This document shows, in pieces, positions 33,262 through 41,215 of a stretch of 64,000 nt of DNA; within the stretch, counting starts at the first letter, position 1; every line of letters begins with the position of its first letter. Origin of the DNA: Nucisporomicrobium flavum (lineage in GTDB: Bacteria; Actinomycetota; Actinomycetes; Mycobacteriales; Micromonosporaceae); NCBI RefSeq assembly GCF_016464385.1, contig NZ_JADMLH010000016.1, positions 124,001 to 188,000 on the forward strand, written 5' to 3'. Under the pieces are notes generated by a model that had not been told where the DNA came from, did not search any database, and was given only the letters and a program-made list of their open reading frames with translations. The position numbers were made by a program, and so were the translations under genes.

Positions 33262-34527
33262 ATGCGTCGCTCGCTACTGGCGGTCATTGCGTTGGTGGTG
33301 GTAGCGCCGGTGGCGCTCGCGGCTTGCGGGGACGGTGGCGGGAAAGCCGCGCCTGTCGCGGGTGGCGGTTCGTCGGCGTCGGCGTCCGCTCCGGCGGCCC
33401 CGGATGGCGGTGGGTCCGGGCCGGGCGGCGGGGGTGACCTGTCACTCAGTGTGACTCCTGGCACCGGTAAGAAGGGCGTACCGGTCAGCGCCGAGATCGG
33501 GATCAAGGTCGCCGGTGGGAAGGTGACGGCCGTCTCGCTCAAGGACGACAAGGGCAAGGCGGTCGCCGGCGGGCTGCGGGAGGACGGGTCGGCCTGGGTG
33601 CCGGCCAAGCCCCTCAAGAACAGCAAGCGGTACGAGGCCGCGGTCACCGCCACCAGCGACGGGGGTGGCGCGAAGACCGTGAAGACGTCGTTCACCACGA
33701 TGGGGGCGCCAGCGCGGAAGACGGGTACGGGCCTCTACCTGTTCGACGACCACACGTACGGCGTCGCGATGCCCGTCGTGGTCGAGTTCAACCCGGGCAT
33801 CAAGAAGAAGGACCGGGCCGCCGTACAGAAGCGGTTGTTCGTCAAGAGCGAGCCCGCGCAGCCCGGCACCTGGTCGTGGACCTCGAGTGGCACCCAGGCC
33901 TTCTACCGCCCGCCGAAGTTCTGGCAGTCCGGCACGAAGCTGACCGTCCGCATCGCCGTGGGCGGCCTGCCGACCGGCGGCGGCCGGTACGGCGACCGGG
34001 ACCGGTCCGCCTCGGCGAAGATCGGCCGGTCGTTCGTGATGAAGGTCGACAACAAGACCAAGAAGATGACCGTCTGGCAGGGCGGCAAGGCGACCCGCAC
34101 CATGCCGGTCAGCCTCGGCAAGCACAGCACGCCCTCCTCCAGCGGCACGATGGTGGTCATGGAGAAGATGGCGGCCACCGTCTTCGACACCCGGGCCGAG
34201 CTGGGCCCGCGCGACGGCTACCGGACCGAGATCGAGTACGCCCAGCGCCTGACCTGGTCCGGCCAGTACATCCACTCGGCGCCGTGGTCGGTGGGCTCGC
34301 AGGGCCGCCGGAACGTGTCGCACGGGTGTGTCAACGTGTCACCGTCCAACGCGCGCTGGCTGTTCGACAAGACCCTCATCGGTGATCCGGTCACCGTCCG
34401 GGGTACGGAGGACAAGCTGGTGTACGGCAACGGCTGGACGCCGTGGGACGTGAGCTGGAAAGAGTTCGTGAAGGGCAGCGCCCTGCCGGTGCCGGCCGAC
34501 CTGGCCGCACAGGAGGGCCAGGCCTGA
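33262..34527 (+). CDS. L,D-transpeptidase lipoprotein (first of tandem pair)
   Basis: 421 residues. Signal MRRSLLAVIALVVVAPVALAAC carries a lipobox (LAAC), so it is a lipoprotein. A Gly/Ser/Ala linker leads to two Ig-like domains, then the YkuD catalytic domain with IHSAPWSVGSQG and the SHGCVN motif (Cys356). It makes 3-3 cross-links in peptidoglycan and is insensitive to most penicillins; domain layout matches mycobacterial LdtMt2-type enzymes. Start 33262 has AGAGG nine bases upstream; ATG 33253 is an alternative. Paralogue of the next gene. Confidence 0.93.
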   Translation: MRRSLLAVIALVVVAPVALAACGDGGGKAAPVAGGGSSASASAPAAPDGGGSGPGGGGDLSLSVTPGTGKKGVPVSAEIGIKVAGGKVTAVSLKDDKGKAVAGGLREDGSAWVPAKPLKNSKRYEAAVTATSDGGGAKTVKTSFTTMGAPARKTGTGLYLFDDHTYGVAMPVVVEFNPGIKKKDRAAVQKRLFVKSEPAQPGTWSWTSSGTQAFYRPPKFWQSGTKLTVRIAVGGLPTGGGRYGDRDRSASAKIGRSFVMKVDNKTKKMTVWQGGKATRTMPVSLGKHSTPSSSGTMVVMEKMAATVFDTRAELGPRDGYRTEIEYAQRLTWSGQYIHSAPWSVGSQGRRNVSHGCVNVSPSNARWLFDKTLIGDPVTVRGTEDKLVYGNGWTPWDVSWKEFVKGSALPVPADLAAQEGQA

Positions 34528-34545
34528 GCAGCCCGCCCGAGGCTT

Positions 34546-34580
34546 GGCCCTTCCGGGCTGGGCCGGCCCTTCCGGGCTGG
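34546..34580. repeat. Two 16-bp direct repeats
   Basis: GGCCCTTCCGGGCTGG occurs twice (34546-34561 and 34565-34580) in the spacer between the two L,D-transpeptidase genes. Each copy contains CCCTTCCGGG, which can form a weak hairpin. Confidence 0.7.
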
Positions 34581-34752
34581 TCCGGCGCGGACGGTGCCGC
34601 GCCGGAGGCCGGCCGTGACGTTCGGCGCTCGATGGCCCGGATTGTGCCGTCAAGTCCGGGTCCGTCAGTGAGGGGCGGCACGAATCGGGGATTGGGCGTC
34701 CTGGCATCCATGACGGATGATGGGCGCCGGGACGACAGCGGTGAGAGGGATC

Positions 34753-36003
34753 ATGAGACTTCCTGGAGTGACCGGCCCGGCCGGGCGACGGCGGTGGCGC
34801 ACCTCGGCGGTGGCGCTGGTGGCCGCGTCCGTGCTGCTCAGCGCCGGCTGCAGCGGTGACGACAAGTCCGGTTCCCCCTCCTGGCAGGGCGGCTCCCAGG
34901 GCGGCGACGCGTCGCCGGGCGCCTCCGGGGCGCCCTCGCCCGCGCCCACGCTGAGCACGGTGGCCGTGACCTCCCCGGCCGCCGAGGCGACCGGCGTGGA
35001 GGCCATCACCGAGATCAAGTACGAGTCCGAGGACCCGGGGAACACCACGGTCGAGGTCAAGGACGCCGACGGCAACGAGGTCAAGGGCACCCTCGACAAG
35101 GACGACAAGGTCTTCCGGCCGGCGAAGGCCCTCAAGTGGGGCAAGAAGTACACCGTCACCGTCAACGGCACCCCGTCGGGTGACAAGGGCGGCTCCACCT
35201 CCAGCTCCTTCACGGTGATGAAGAAGCCGTCGAAGCTGGTGCGCGTGTCGAGCTTCCTCGGCGACGGCCAGACCGTCGGGGTCGGCATGCCGATGATCGT
35301 CCGGTTCGGCCGGTCCGTCCCCGCGAGCTACCGCGACGACGTGGAACGCCGGATGACCGTGACCGCCACGCCGGCGCAGGAGGGCACCTGGCACTGGACC
35401 AGCCCGACCGAGGTGCACTACCGCCCCAAGACGTACTGGAAGCCGTACACGAAGATCTTCTACAAGGTCCAGCTGGCCGGGCTGCCGATGGGCAACGGCT
35501 GGTACGGCCGCTCCGACCTGACCGTGGACCTGAAGGTCGGGCGCTCCTTCGTCATGACGGTGGAGAACCGCACCAAGAAGATGACCGTGACGCAGAACGG
35601 CAAGGTCGTCAAGACGATTCCGGTCAGCCTCGGCAAGTCGAGCACCCCATCGTCGAGCGGCACGATGGTGGTCATCGAGAAGAAGCGGCACACCGTCTTC
35701 GACACGATGGACGAGCTGCCCAAGGGCCAGGGCTACCGCACCGACATCGATTTCGCGCAGCGGATCACGTGGAGCGGCCAGTACATCCACGCGGCCCCGT
35801 GGTCCGAGGGCGTGCAGGGCCGGCGCAACGTGTCGCACGGCTGCGTCAACGTCTCGATGGCGATGGGCAAGTGGCTGTTCGAGCGGACCCTCATGGGTGA
35901 CCCGATCACCGTGAAGGGCACCGAGGAGAAGCTCAAGAACGGCAACGGCTGGACCGACTGGAACATGAGCTGGAGCGAGTACAAGAAGGGCAGCGCCCTC
36001 TAG
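34753..36003 (+). CDS. L,D-transpeptidase lipoprotein (second of tandem pair)
   Basis: 416 residues. Lipobox LLSAGC follows the signal, then a Ser/Gly-rich linker, Ig-like domains (TLSTVAVTSPAAEA, FTVMKKPSKLVRV), and a YkuD domain with YIHAAPWSEGVQGRRNVS and SHGCVN (Cys364). It shares the YkuD core, Ig-like layout and C-terminal WTDWNMSW tail with its upstream neighbour, so a tandem duplication is likely. It starts at ATG 34753 behind GAGAGGGA; the earlier in-frame ATG at 34717 is not preceded by a ribosome-binding site. Confidence 0.93.
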   Translation: MRLPGVTGPAGRRRWRTSAVALVAASVLLSAGCSGDDKSGSPSWQGGSQGGDASPGASGAPSPAPTLSTVAVTSPAAEATGVEAITEIKYESEDPGNTTVEVKDADGNEVKGTLDKDDKVFRPAKALKWGKKYTVTVNGTPSGDKGGSTSSSFTVMKKPSKLVRVSSFLGDGQTVGVGMPMIVRFGRSVPASYRDDVERRMTVTATPAQEGTWHWTSPTEVHYRPKTYWKPYTKIFYKVQLAGLPMGNGWYGRSDLTVDLKVGRSFVMTVENRTKKMTVTQNGKVVKTIPVSLGKSSTPSSSGTMVVIEKKRHTVFDTMDELPKGQGYRTDIDFAQRITWSGQYIHAAPWSEGVQGRRNVSHGCVNVSMAMGKWLFERTLMGDPITVKGTEEKLKNGNGWTDWNMSWSEYKKGSAL

Positions 36004-36008
36004 AAAGC

Positions 36009-36422
36009 TCAGCCGGCGGTCGCCAGGCCCGAGTCGGCGCAGACGGAGACCATCTGGGCGGCCGCGGCGCTGACCGCTGCCACCCGGTCCGGTTCGTCGT
36101 CGCGGCCCTGTGCCGCGACGGCCCGGTCGTATGCCTGCTGGAGGCGGACGGCGGCGTCGGCCACCGGGGCGTCGGCCGTCGCGGTGGCCCGGCCCAGGTC
36201 CGAGACCACCCCCGGCTGCATCAGCGTCCCCTCGCGGACCGCCTCGCTGATCTTGCCGCAGGCGACGCTGCCCGGCGGGTCGTCCGCCACAGCGGCGCTC
36301 GGCGGGCGGGCCGGTGAAGCGGCGGGAGCGGGCGGGGTGGGAGATGGCGGGGCCGCCGGGGTGGAACAGCCGGCGAGCAGGGCCGCGAGCACCGGCGCGC
36401 AGAACGGCAGGAATCGCGACAT
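36009..36422 (-). CDS. Small lipoprotein of unknown function
   Basis: 137 residues. Signal MSRFLPFCAPVLAALLAGC has a lipobox (LAGC, Cys19) followed by a Pro/Ala linker and a helical Ala/Val-rich domain with two more Cys (VACGKIS, VSVCADS). ATG 36422 is chosen because it begins a perfect signal sequence. It is convergent with the second L,D-transpeptidase (5-base gap). No family recognised. Confidence 0.75.
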   Translation of the reverse strand: MSRFLPFCAPVLAALLAGCSTPAAPPSPTPPAPAASPARPPSAAVADDPPGSVACGKISEAVREGTLMQPGVVSDLGRATATADAPVADAAVRLQQAYDRAVAAQGRDDEPDRVAAVSAAAAQMVSVCADSGLATAG

Positions 36423-36495
36423 ACCGTTCACCGTAGGCGGTCGCCCCGGCCGTGGAGGCCGTTTCGGCTGGCCCGGGAACGCTACCGTCGCAGCG

Positions 36496-37266
36496 GTGAC
36501 CTCCACCCTGGACGCCGGCGTCGTCGATGTCTGCCGGGCGTACCTGGCGCTCGCCGACCGGTACGAGCCCGGCCTCGTCCAGGGCCTCTACCTGCAGGGG
36601 TCGGTCGCGCTCGGCGACTACCGGCCCGGGGTCAGCGACATCGACTTCGTCACGGTGACCTCACGGCCGCCCGACCCGCGTGCGCTGCAGGCGGTGCACG
36701 CGGCGCTGCGGCGTACGCACGGCGGCACGGACTTCGACGGGCTGTACGTGCGCGAGGACGACCTGCGGCGCGACCCCGACCTGGTCCCCAGCGGTGCGGC
36801 GGTGCACGAGTGGCAGGTGGAGGCGGTGTCCCGCTTCGAGCGCACGCTGGTCACGTGGCACGTGCTCGCCCAGGGCGGCGTGGCCGTACGGGGGCCCGCG
36901 GCCGCCGAGCTCTGCGTCCACACCGACTGGCCGGCGCTGGCCGAGGCGACCCGGGAGAACCTCGCCGGCTACTGGACGACGTGGCGCAACCGTACGGTGC
37001 TGGGCCTGACCGGCACGAGCGACTGGGCCACCGCCTGGGGCGTGCTCGGCGTGGCCCGGCTGCGCCACACGCTCGCGGCGGGCCGGGTGACGTCGAAGAC
37101 CGAGGCGGCGGCGTACGCGCTGGAGACGTACGACCGGCGGTGGCACCGCATCGTGCGTGAGGCGCTGCGTATCCGCACCGGCGTGGGGGAGCCGCAGTAC
37201 GGCAACTCCGTGCGCCGCCAGGTCGACGTGGTCCGCTTCCTCAGCCACGTCCTGGACGCGGACTGA
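36496..37266 (+). CDS. Nucleotidyltransferase (AadA/DUF4111-like)
   Basis: 256 residues from GTG 36496. Nucleotidyltransferase motif GLYLQGSVALGDYRPGVSDIDF gives the GS...SDxD pattern. The C-terminal part, ATRENLAGYWTTWRNRTVLG and GVARLRHTLAAGRVTSKTEAA, follows the DUF4111 helical domain of aminoglycoside 3''-adenylyltransferases. Family membership does not by itself show resistance; these proteins are common in actinomycetes. Its start region is divergent from the lipoprotein gene. The end runs into a triplicated repeat. Confidence 0.85.
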   Translation: MTSTLDAGVVDVCRAYLALADRYEPGLVQGLYLQGSVALGDYRPGVSDIDFVTVTSRPPDPRALQAVHAALRRTHGGTDFDGLYVREDDLRRDPDLVPSGAAVHEWQVEAVSRFERTLVTWHVLAQGGVAVRGPAAAELCVHTDWPALAEATRENLAGYWTTWRNRTVLGLTGTSDWATAWGVLGVARLRHTLAAGRVTSKTEAAAYALETYDRRWHRIVREALRIRTGVGEPQYGNSVRRQVDVVRFLSHVLDAD

Positions 37267-37349
37267 AGCGCCGCCGCGGACCAGCCGCGGACTGAAGCGC
37301 CGCCGCGGACCAGCCGCGGGCTGAAGCGCCGCCGCGGACCAGCCGCGGA
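37263..37349. repeat. Three tandem 29-bp repeats with internal hairpins
   Basis: Copies at 37263-37291, 37292-37320 and 37321-37349, identical except at the last base of copy 2. Each contains CCGCGG-ACCAG-CCGCGG, a 6-bp stem and 5-base loop. The first copy includes the stop codon of the nucleotidyltransferase gene. Located between convergent genes, so probably a duplicated terminator. Confidence 0.85.
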
Positions 37350-37381
37350 CCAGCGGGTCCGCGGCCAGGGCTGAAGCCAGG

Positions 37382-40132
37382 TCAGGGCCGCGGCCTGAGT
37401 TTGGCGCGCAGCGGCCCGCTGTCCTCGTGGTCGATGTCGGTGAAGATGGCCAGCGCCCGGGTCCACGCGTCGCGGGCGGCCGGCTCGTCCCCGGCGGCCC
37501 GGTGGGTGTCGCCGAGGTGGTCGAGGATCGTCGCCTCGAGGCGGCGGTCGCCCTGGGCGTGGAACAGCTCGTACGACCGCAGATAGCACCGCACAGCGTC
37601 GGCGTGGTGGCCCAAGTGGTGGTGCACGTAGCCGAGGCTGTCCCATGAGTGGGCCGCGCCCGTCCAGTTCTCCGCCTTCTCCTGCATGGCGACCGCCCGC
37701 TCGCAGTAGCCCAGCGCCTCCGCGTAGTTGCCGATCGTCACGTGGACCCAGCCGAGGTTGTTCAGCGCGCTGGCCATGCCGGAGACCTCGTCCACGCGGG
37801 CGTACAGCTCGTACGCCTGCTTGCCCTCGCGCAGCGCCTCCTCGTGGTCGCCGAGGCGGCGCGCGGTGGTGCCGAGGTTGAGGTGGATCAGCGCCCGTTC
37901 CACCGGGTCCTCGTTCTCGGGGAGCAGCCGGAGCGCCTCGAGGATGTGTTCCCGGGCCCGTTCGCCGTCGCCCAGCTCGCGGTACGCGTACCCGAGGTTG
38001 TAGTGGCTCCGCGCCTGCCGGCGGGGGTCGCCGATGCGCGTCGCCGCAGCCAGCGAGATCTCCATGCAGGTGATCCAGTCGCGGCCGTTCCACTGCCGTT
38101 CGAGGTACGTCGCCAGCGCCCAGGGCAGCAGCCAGGCGTGCAGGTCGAAGCCGAGCGTGTCGGCGTGGTCGACGGCCGCGCGCAACGTCCGTTCCTCGGT
38201 GGCGAACCAGGTCAGCGCCGCGGCGACGTCCGGAAGGTCCAGGGCGGTCACCCCGGGAGCCGGCGGGCCGGGGTCGTAGTGGTCGCGGCGGCGGTGCGGG
38301 TAGAGGACCGCGTCGCCGGCGAGCGCGGTGTGCACGTAGAAATCCAGCACGCGGCGGGTCGCGGCGCGCCGGTCCGCCTCCGGGTCGTGCCGGTCGGCCA
38401 GTTCCCTCGCGTACGCCCGCAGCAGGTCGTGCAGGCGGTACCGCCCGGCCGGCTGCTCACCGAGCAGGTTGGCCTGCACGAGCCGGGCCACCGCCGGGCG
38501 CGCCTCGGCGACCGGCAAGTTGAGCAGGTGCGCGATCGCCGGGAGTCCCGCGTCGGGGCCGGGATGCCCGCCCAGCAGCCGGAACAGCCGGGCCGCCGGG
38601 GCGTCGAGCGTCCGGTAGGACCAGGAGAAGACGGCCCGGACGTCCGCGGCCGGGTCGTCGTCGGCCAGCGCGTCGAGCCGGTGCCGCGCGTCGGCGAGTT
38701 CACCGGCGACCCCGCTCAGCGAGAAGCCGTCGTAGGTGGCCGCCCGCGCCGCCGTGATGGCCAGCGCGAGGGGGAGCCGCGCGCACGCCGCGAGGATCGC
38801 CTCCACCGCCGCCGGCTCGGCCGCCACGCGATCCGCGCCGACCCGGTGCGCCAGCAGGTCGCGTGCTTCGTCGTCGGTGAGCGTCTCCAGGCGTACGGGA
38901 TGGGCGCCCTCGGCCGCGACCAGACCGCTGAGCCGGCTGCGGCTGGTCACCAGCACCATGCATCCGGCCGAGCCGGGCAGCAGCGGCCGGACCTGACCGG
39001 CGTCGGCGGCGTTGTCCAGCACGATGAGCATCCGGCGGCCGGTCAGCCGGCTGCGCAGCAGCGCCGACTGGGCCGCGATGTCGGCGGGCATCCGCTGGGG
39101 CGGCACACCCAGCGCCTCCAGGAAGCCGCGCAGGACCTCGGCGGGGGCGGCCGGGGGTCCGCCGGGGTCGAAGCCGCGCAGGTTCGCGTACAGCTGGCCG
39201 TCGGGGAAGCGCCGGCGGGCGTGGTGGGCCCAGTGCACGCCCAGGGTCGTCTTGCCGACGCCCGCGGTGCCGGACAGCGCGACGACCACCGTTCCGCCGG
39301 CGACGCCCTCGCTCAGCGCGTCGAGGCGGGTGAGGTGCTCGCGGCGCCCGGTGAAGCCCCGGACGTCCAGCGGCAGCTGACAGGGTCCGGCCGGCTCGGC
39401 GGACGGCGCGCTGTGCAGGGCCTGCCGCAGCTCCGGCCCGGGTTCGGTGCCGAGGTCGTCGCGCAGCCGGTCCCGGGTGCGGCAGAAGATCGCCTGAGCC
39501 TCGGCTTCGCGCCCGTCCGCGCGCAGCGCCCGGATGAGCAGGGCGGCCAGCGGCTCCACGAGCGGGTACGCGTCCAGCAGCGGGCGCAGCGACCCGGCCA
39601 CGGCGCCGGGCGCGTCACCCCCGGCCAGGTCGATGCGGGCCAGCGCGAGCGTGGCGGTGAGCCACCGCTGGTCGAGGTCGTCGCGCAGGCCGGCGGCCCA
39701 GTCCCCGCCGAGGCCGGCCAGGGGCTGGTCGCGGCGCAGCGCCACCGCCTCCCGCAACGGCCCGGCCGCCTCGGAGGGGGCCGGCCCGGCCCGGCGTGAG
39801 CGGGACAGCAGGTCGTGGAAGCGGCTCAGGTCGACCCGGGTCTCGTCGGCGAGCAGGGCGTACCCGCCGTTGCGGAACTCCAGCGTGGGCGGCTCCGGCG
39901 TGATCGTCTCCAGCACGCGGCGCAGCCGCAGCACGTACGTGTGCAGCGCGTTGCGGACCGTCCGCGGCGGATCCTCGCCCCACACCCGGTCGATCAGCGC
40001 CTCGATCGGCACCGTGCGTCCCAGGTCGGCGGCGAGCGCGGCGAGCACGGCGCGCTGCTTGGCCGGGCCGAGGTCGAGCCGGTCCCCGCCCGCCCACAGC
40101 TCCACCGGACCGAGCAGACGGAGTTCCCACAT
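37382..40132 (-). CDS. SARP-type regulator with NB-ARC and TPR domains (AfsR-like)
   Basis: 916 residues. OmpR-type winged helix (residues about 1-90, LRLLGPVELWAGGDRLDLGPAKQR) and BTAD (about 95-245, VDLSRFHDLLSRSRR) form a SARP activator. The NB-ARC ATPase follows: Walker A GTAGVGKTT (Lys294), Walker B MLIVLDNA, and sensor VTSRSRLS. TPR-like repeats cover about 680-916 (SHYNLGYAYRELGD, HLNLGTTARRLGD). This is the AfsR layout, which activates secondary metabolism and development genes. It lies 5 bases after a PRC-barrel-like gene. Targets unknown; no biosynthetic cluster is evident nearby. Confidence 0.94.
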   Translation of the reverse strand: MWELRLLGPVELWAGGDRLDLGPAKQRAVLAALAADLGRTVPIEALIDRVWGEDPPRTVRNALHTYVLRLRRVLETITPEPPTLEFRNGGYALLADETRVDLSRFHDLLSRSRRAGPAPSEAAGPLREAVALRRDQPLAGLGGDWAAGLRDDLDQRWLTATLALARIDLAGGDAPGAVAGSLRPLLDAYPLVEPLAALLIRALRADGREAEAQAIFCRTRDRLRDDLGTEPGPELRQALHSAPSAEPAGPCQLPLDVRGFTGRREHLTRLDALSEGVAGGTVVVALSGTAGVGKTTLGVHWAHHARRRFPDGQLYANLRGFDPGGPPAAPAEVLRGFLEALGVPPQRMPADIAAQSALLRSRLTGRRMLIVLDNAADAGQVRPLLPGSAGCMVLVTSRSRLSGLVAAEGAHPVRLETLTDDEARDLLAHRVGADRVAAEPAAVEAILAACARLPLALAITAARAATYDGFSLSGVAGELADARHRLDALADDDPAADVRAVFSWSYRTLDAPAARLFRLLGGHPGPDAGLPAIAHLLNLPVAEARPAVARLVQANLLGEQPAGRYRLHDLLRAYARELADRHDPEADRRAATRRVLDFYVHTALAGDAVLYPHRRRDHYDPGPPAPGVTALDLPDVAAALTWFATEERTLRAAVDHADTLGFDLHAWLLPWALATYLERQWNGRDWITCMEISLAAATRIGDPRRQARSHYNLGYAYRELGDGERAREHILEALRLLPENEDPVERALIHLNLGTTARRLGDHEEALREGKQAYELYARVDEVSGMASALNNLGWVHVTIGNYAEALGYCERAVAMQEKAENWTGAAHSWDSLGYVHHHLGHHADAVRCYLRSYELFHAQGDRRLEATILDHLGDTHRAAGDEPAARDAWTRALAIFTDIDHEDSGPLRAKLRPRP

Positions 40133-40137
40133 GGGTT

Positions 40138-40593
40138 TCAGTCTTCATCAATCCGGATTTCAGCGTAAGCGGGCAGTATTCGCCCCGGCTCGATGTCACG
40201 GGGGTGGGTGGGGGGGGGGGGGGGGGGCCCCCCCCCCCCCCCCCCCCCCCCCACAGGGGGGAGAACACCCAAAACCGCGCGGCGCAGCCCGTCGGTGAGC
40301 GAGTCGTCGTCCGCCGTGGCGTCCTCGGCCGGCTCGGGAAGCTGCGCGGCCGGCACCGCGACGATCACGCCGTGCTCGAACAGGCCGTCGATCTGCGTGG
40401 CGGCCGCGTACCGGTGGCCCTGCGGCGTGTCCAGGACCAGGCCGTGGAAGATCTCCTCGCGGTCGTCGGCCAGGACGTGGGCGACCGTACCGGCCTTGTC
40501 GCCCGCGCGGTCGTAGACCGGGGTGCCGTCGGCCAGGACGAGGAAGGACTGCGGGGCCCCGAGGTCCTCAGGGGCGGTGTCGGTGTCGGACAT
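40138..40593 (-). CDS. PRC-barrel-like protein containing a G/C homopolymer tract
   Basis: 151 residues as read. Residues about 15-95 (FLVLADGTPVYDRAGDKAGTVAHVL ... IDGLFEHGVIVAVPAAQL) resemble a PRC-barrel, a small beta-barrel. From residue about 113 the frame crosses an 18-G/25-C tract and reads Gly8-Pro6, then a short acidic tail before stopping 5 bases ahead of the SARP gene. A one- or two-base change in the tract would switch the tail or stop the protein within it. The 3' end is thus uncertain and may be an assembly artefact. ATG 40593 is an acceptable start (no strong ribosome-binding site). Confidence 0.6.
   Translation of the reverse strand: MSDTDTAPEDLGAPQSFLVLADGTPVYDRAGDKAGTVAHVLADDREEIFHGLVLDTPQGHRYAAATQIDGLFEHGVIVAVPAAQLPEPAEDATADDDSLTDGLRRAVLGVLPPVGGGGGGGGPPPPPPTHPRDIEPGRILPAYAEIRIDED
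40210..40252. repeat. G18/C25 homopolymer tract
   Basis: Eighteen G bases (40210-40227) are followed directly by 25 C bases (40228-40252), giving a perfect self-complementary hairpin. It lies inside the coding frame of the PRC-barrel-like gene. Such length is extraordinary for a bacterium and is hard to sequence correctly. Confidence 0.9.
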
Positions 40594-40631
40594 GCCTGGT
40601 GACGTACCCCGGCGGGTGCGGCGGGTAACCG

Positions 40632-41063
40632 TCAGTCGGCCGGCGGCAGGACGGCGACCTCGCGGTAGAAGCGGTCGATCGTCCGGACGGTCGCCTCGAA
40701 GTCGTCCAGCTCGAACGGCTTCGTCACGTACGCGTTGGCCCGGTGCTGGTAGCTGGCCACGATGTCCGGCGGCGCGCCGGAGGTGGTCAGGATGACCACC
40801 GGGATCGCCTTGAGCCGGTCGTCGGTCTTGATCGCGGCGAGGGTCTCGCGGCCGTCCATGCGCGGCATGTTGAGGTCGAGCAGGATCAGGTCGGGCCGGT
40901 GCGCGTCCTGGTACGGCGTGACCCGCAGCAGGTAGTCCAGCGCCTCACGTCCGTCGGACACCCGGTTGACCCTGGTGTGGGTCTCGGAGCTCTCGAGCGC
41001 CTCCGAGATCATGAAGGCGTCGGCGTCGTCGTCGTCGACGACGAGGATGTCCAGCGTGCGCAC
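40632..41063 (-). CDS. Response regulator receiver (Rcp1-like)
   Basis: 143 residues from GTG 41063, preceded by AAGGGGG. A single CheY-like receiver: acid pair VVDDDDAD, phospho-Asp in LILLDLNMPRMDG, Thr/Lys residues in ILTTSGAPPD and YVTKPFELDDF. The Rcp1 pattern is typical of receivers paired with phytochrome or similar hybrid kinases; no kinase lies next to it. No output domain, so it must act by protein contact. Confidence 0.92.
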   Translation of the reverse strand: MRTLDILVVDDDDADAFMISEALESSETHTRVNRVSDGREALDYLLRVTPYQDAHRPDLILLDLNMPRMDGRETLAAIKTDDRLKAIPVVILTTSGAPPDIVASYQHRANAYVTKPFELDDFEATVRTIDRFYREVAVLPPAD

Positions 41064-41148
41064 GGAGCCCCCTTGTTTGCAGTGCGGCAAGCATAGGGTC
41101 CGCCGCCGGGAAGTACTACATCAGGGAGGTATGAAATCCCTCGGTAAC

Positions 41149-41160
41149 GAGACATGTCTC
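41149..41160. promoter_or_regulatory. Perfect palindrome upstream of PBP-deacetylase gene
   Basis: GAGACATGTCTC, a perfect 12-bp palindrome 56 bases before the penicillin-binding protein start, in the divergent spacer with the response regulator. Possible operator. Confidence 0.4.
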
Positions 41161-41215
41161 ATACCGGGCCCAGGCAACGTTCTCGAAACAGCAGGTCACT
41201 GCGCGTCGAAAAATT

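Noticed and set aside
36496..37266. Aminoglycoside resistance gene
   Set aside because: The fold is AadA/DUF4111-like, but this alone does not show activity on aminoglycosides, so only the nucleotidyltransferase family is called.
37263..37349. Tandem repeat read as a CRISPR array
   Set aside because: No spacers, the units are directly adjacent, no cas genes are nearby, and the copies contain a terminator-like hairpin.
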